Assembly: GCA_007119345.1 (NCBI GenBank)
Contig: SKPV01000170.1
Span: 1 to 5,981 of the forward strand
Source: Halovivax sp.
GTDB taxonomy: Archaea > Halobacteriota > Halobacteria > Halobacteriales > Natrialbaceae
Direction: 5' to 3'
DNA: 5,981 nt
Position 1 is the stretch's first letter, and each line of letters starts with the position of its first letter. The notes under the pieces were generated by a model. It ran no database searches, was not told the origin of the DNA, and saw nothing but the letters and a program-made list of their open reading frames with translations. Both the position numbers and the translations under genes were made by a program. This document shows, piece by piece, positions 4,818 through 5,981 of this stretch.

Positions 4818-5597
4818 TCACCCGTACTCGGGCCGCTCCCGATATTCGATCGGATCTCGCTCCCCGAGGCGCTGGAACGCCTCGAGCCGGTAAGCGCAGG
4901 CGTCGCAGGTGCCGCAGGCGGGCGCCTCGTCGCGGTAGCAGCTCCAGGTCAGCTCGTAGGGGACCCCGAGCTCCAGGCCGCGCTCGGCGATGTCGGTCTT
5001 CGAGCGCTCGACGAACGGCGCCTCGATCGCGATCTCCGTGTCGTCCGCGGTGCCGACGTCGACGACTCGCTGGAAAGCCTCGAAGAAGGCCGGTCGGCAG
5101 TCGGGGTAGCCCGCGAAGTCCTCGCTGTGGGCGCCCAGGAAGACCGCGTCGCAGCCGTTCGCCTCGGCGCAGGAGACGGCCATCGACAGGAGGTTGGCGT
5201 TCCGGAACGGGACGTAGGTGTCCGGGATCTCATCGCTCTCGAGGTCGGCGTCGGCGATCTCGCGGGACTCGTCGGTGAGACTGGAGCCACCGATCGCGGC
5301 GAGGTGGTCCGTCTCGACGTGGAGGAAGTCCGCGTCGAGTTCGTCGGCCTGGGCGCGGGCGCACTCGTACTCCTTGGACTCGGTGCGCTGGCCGTAGGAG
5401 GTGTGCAGGAAGTGGAGGTCGTAGCCGCGCTCGCGGGCCTCGTAAGCCGCGGTGGCGCTGTCCATGCCGCCCGAGGCGAGGACGACGGCGCGTTTCGGTT
5501 CGTCGTCGGAGTCGTTGCCGGAGTCGACGGCGCGTTTCGGATCGTCCGCGGAGTCGACGGCGCGTCGGGTTTCGTCGGCGAAGCTGTTCCCCGTCAT
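4818..5597 (-). CDS. queC: 7-cyano-7-deazaguanine synthase QueC
   Basis: 259 residues. QueC converts 7-carboxy-7-deazaguanine to preQ0 using ATP and ammonia in the cytoplasm; in archaea preQ0 is the base that ArcTGT inserts at tRNA position 15 on the way to archaeosine. Visible motifs are the PP-loop ASGGMDS (41-47), TYVPFRN (127-133), GAHSEDFAGYPDCRPAF (155-171) and the zinc cysteines C220, C228, C231 and C234 in the WSCYRDEAPACGTCDAC segment. The start at 5597 is set by a strong Shine-Dalgarno and by the ATGA overlap with folE, although the frame stays open upstream. Residues 1-35 are an acidic extension lacking in minimal QueC, containing two extra copies of the (K/R)RAV sequence that begins the first core strand. 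No catalytic residue appears missing. Confidence 0.96.
   Translation of the reverse strand: MTGNSFADETRRAVDSADDPKRAVDSGNDSDDEPKRAVVLASGGMDSATAAYEARERGYDLHFLHTSYGQRTESKEYECARAQADELDADFLHVETDHLAAIGGSSLTDESREIADADLESDEIPDTYVPFRNANLLSMAVSCAEANGCDAVFLGAHSEDFAGYPDCRPAFFEAFQRVVDVGTADDTEIAIEAPFVERSKTDIAERGLELGVPYELTWSCYRDEAPACGTCDACAYRLEAFQRLGERDPIEYRERPEYG
5484..5564 (-). repeat. Small duplication within the queC 5' region
   Basis: On the plus strand GACGGCGCG recurs at 5484, 5526 and 5556, extended to GACGGCGCGTTTCGG in the first two and to GAGTCGACGGCGCG in the last two (5521, 5551). The steps of 42 and 30 bases are codon multiples, giving three KRAV/RRAV motifs in the QueC N-terminus. Confidence 0.7.
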
Positions 5598-5981
5598 CTG
5601 CGGGCACCTCCGTTCGCGCGGGCGATCGCGTCCGCGAACCGGCGGCGTTCTGGCTCGTCGAGCTCGCCCACCGTGGCGCGGGTGGTCGTCTCGGTGGCCG
5701 TTTCGACGCCCCGCATCGCCTCGCAGAGGTGGGTGGCCGAGCACTCGACGGCGACCGCCTCGGCGCCGATCTCCTCGGCGAGGCCCGCGGCGAGCTCGTT
5801 CGTCAGGCGTTCCTGCACTGTGGGTCGCCGGGCGCGCCAGCGGACGTAGCGGGTCAGTTTCGAGAGACCGACGACCCGGCCGTTCGGCCGGTAGGCGACG
5901 TGGGCCGTCCCGTGGAAGGGGAGCAGGTGGTGCTCGCAGAGGCTGTAGAGTGGGATCCCGGTCTTGACGACGAGGGCGTCG
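5594..5981 (-). CDS. folE: GTP cyclohydrolase I, FolE type (partial, 5' end beyond the window)
   Basis: The frame is open from the window edge to the stop at 5594-5596, giving the last 128 residues of a protein usually about 190-200 long. Signatures of the GCYH-IA family are clear: SLCEHHLLPF (visible residues 13-22) with the zinc ligand C15 and H18 and catalytic H17, then HVAYRPNGRVVGLSKL (27-42), VQERLT (55-60), and ATHLCEAMRGV (82-92) with H84 and zinc ligand C86. The enzyme turns GTP into dihydroneopterin triphosphate, the first step towards tetrahydrofolate/pterins and 7-deazaguanines. Its 4-base overlap with queC indicates a shared operon aimed at preQ0/archaeosine. A GTG at 5818 is internal to the conserved domain and is not the start. 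Confidence 0.95.
   Translation of the reverse strand, partial: DALVVKTGIPLYSLCEHHLLPFHGTAHVAYRPNGRVVGLSKLTRYVRWRARRPTVQERLTNELAAGLAEEIGAEAVAVECSATHLCEAMRGVETATETTTRATVGELDEPERRRFADAIARANGGARR
5605..5611 (-). promoter_or_regulatory. Shine-Dalgarno of queC
   Basis: GGAGGTG on the minus strand with a 7-base spacer to the ATG at 5597. It is complementary to the haloarchaeal 16S 3' end and settles the queC start. It lies within the folE coding sequence, so queC can be initiated internally on a folE-queC message. Confidence 0.85.

Noticed and set aside
1..5981. tRNA, rRNA, transposase or integrase genes
   Set aside because: No cloverleaf with a GGTTCRAATCC-like T arm and no protein with transposase or recombinase motifs was seen on either strand.

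Overview
The window looks like a haloarchaeal chromosome segment. It is GC-rich with strong GC bias at third positions, and its proteins are acidic. Three starts appear leaderless, with AT-rich box A-like elements about 27-33 bases upstream. Several protein families are typical of Halobacteria: the QueC/FolE pair, a UspA-like protein, a DUF433/DUF5615 pair, and a 72-residue CxxC protein. Species cannot be named from sequence alone.

Layout. 1-238: 3' end of a plus-strand gene, possibly Hsp20-like, ending in an in-frame 24-bp tandem repeat that encodes an acidic tail. 239-553: convergent intergenic gap holding a composite inverted-repeat element that may also terminate transcription from both sides. 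554-1486 (minus): membrane PAP2 phosphatase with a complete catalytic motif set. 1487-1859: noncoding, dominated by a degenerate 23-bp tandem array. 1860-2651 (plus): unnamed protein with a PD-(D/E)XK nuclease-like signature. 2679-2897 (minus): small protein with a possible CCHH zinc site. 2898-3294: noncoding, dominated by a second, unrelated array of about 22 bp. 3295-3711 (plus): universal stress protein with an altered nucleotide-binding loop.

3758-4151 (plus) looks like the wreck of a MNT/HEPN toxin-antitoxin module: an N-terminally short nucleotidyltransferase with only a TTG start, overlapping a 32-residue stub of its expected HEPN partner. The box A-like promoter of the next module lies at the stub's 3' end. 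That module (4169-4773) is an apparently intact DUF433 antitoxin / DUF5615 PIN-like toxin pair with a 4-base overlap. The minus-strand segment 5981-4818 is a housekeeping pair, folE (partial) and queC, with a 4-base overlap and a strong Shine-Dalgarno for queC. Together they feed 7-deazaguanine (preQ0, archaeosine) synthesis.

The most notable features are the minisatellite-like arrays (24, 23, 22 bp, plus a small duplication in queC), the placement of two arrays on either side of the convergent nuclease-like/CxxC pair, and the decayed toxin-antitoxin module beside a live one. I see no CRISPR array, transposase, tRNA or rRNA. I found no clearly new multi-gene system. The best candidate for something undescribed is the array-flanked 1593-3195 block.
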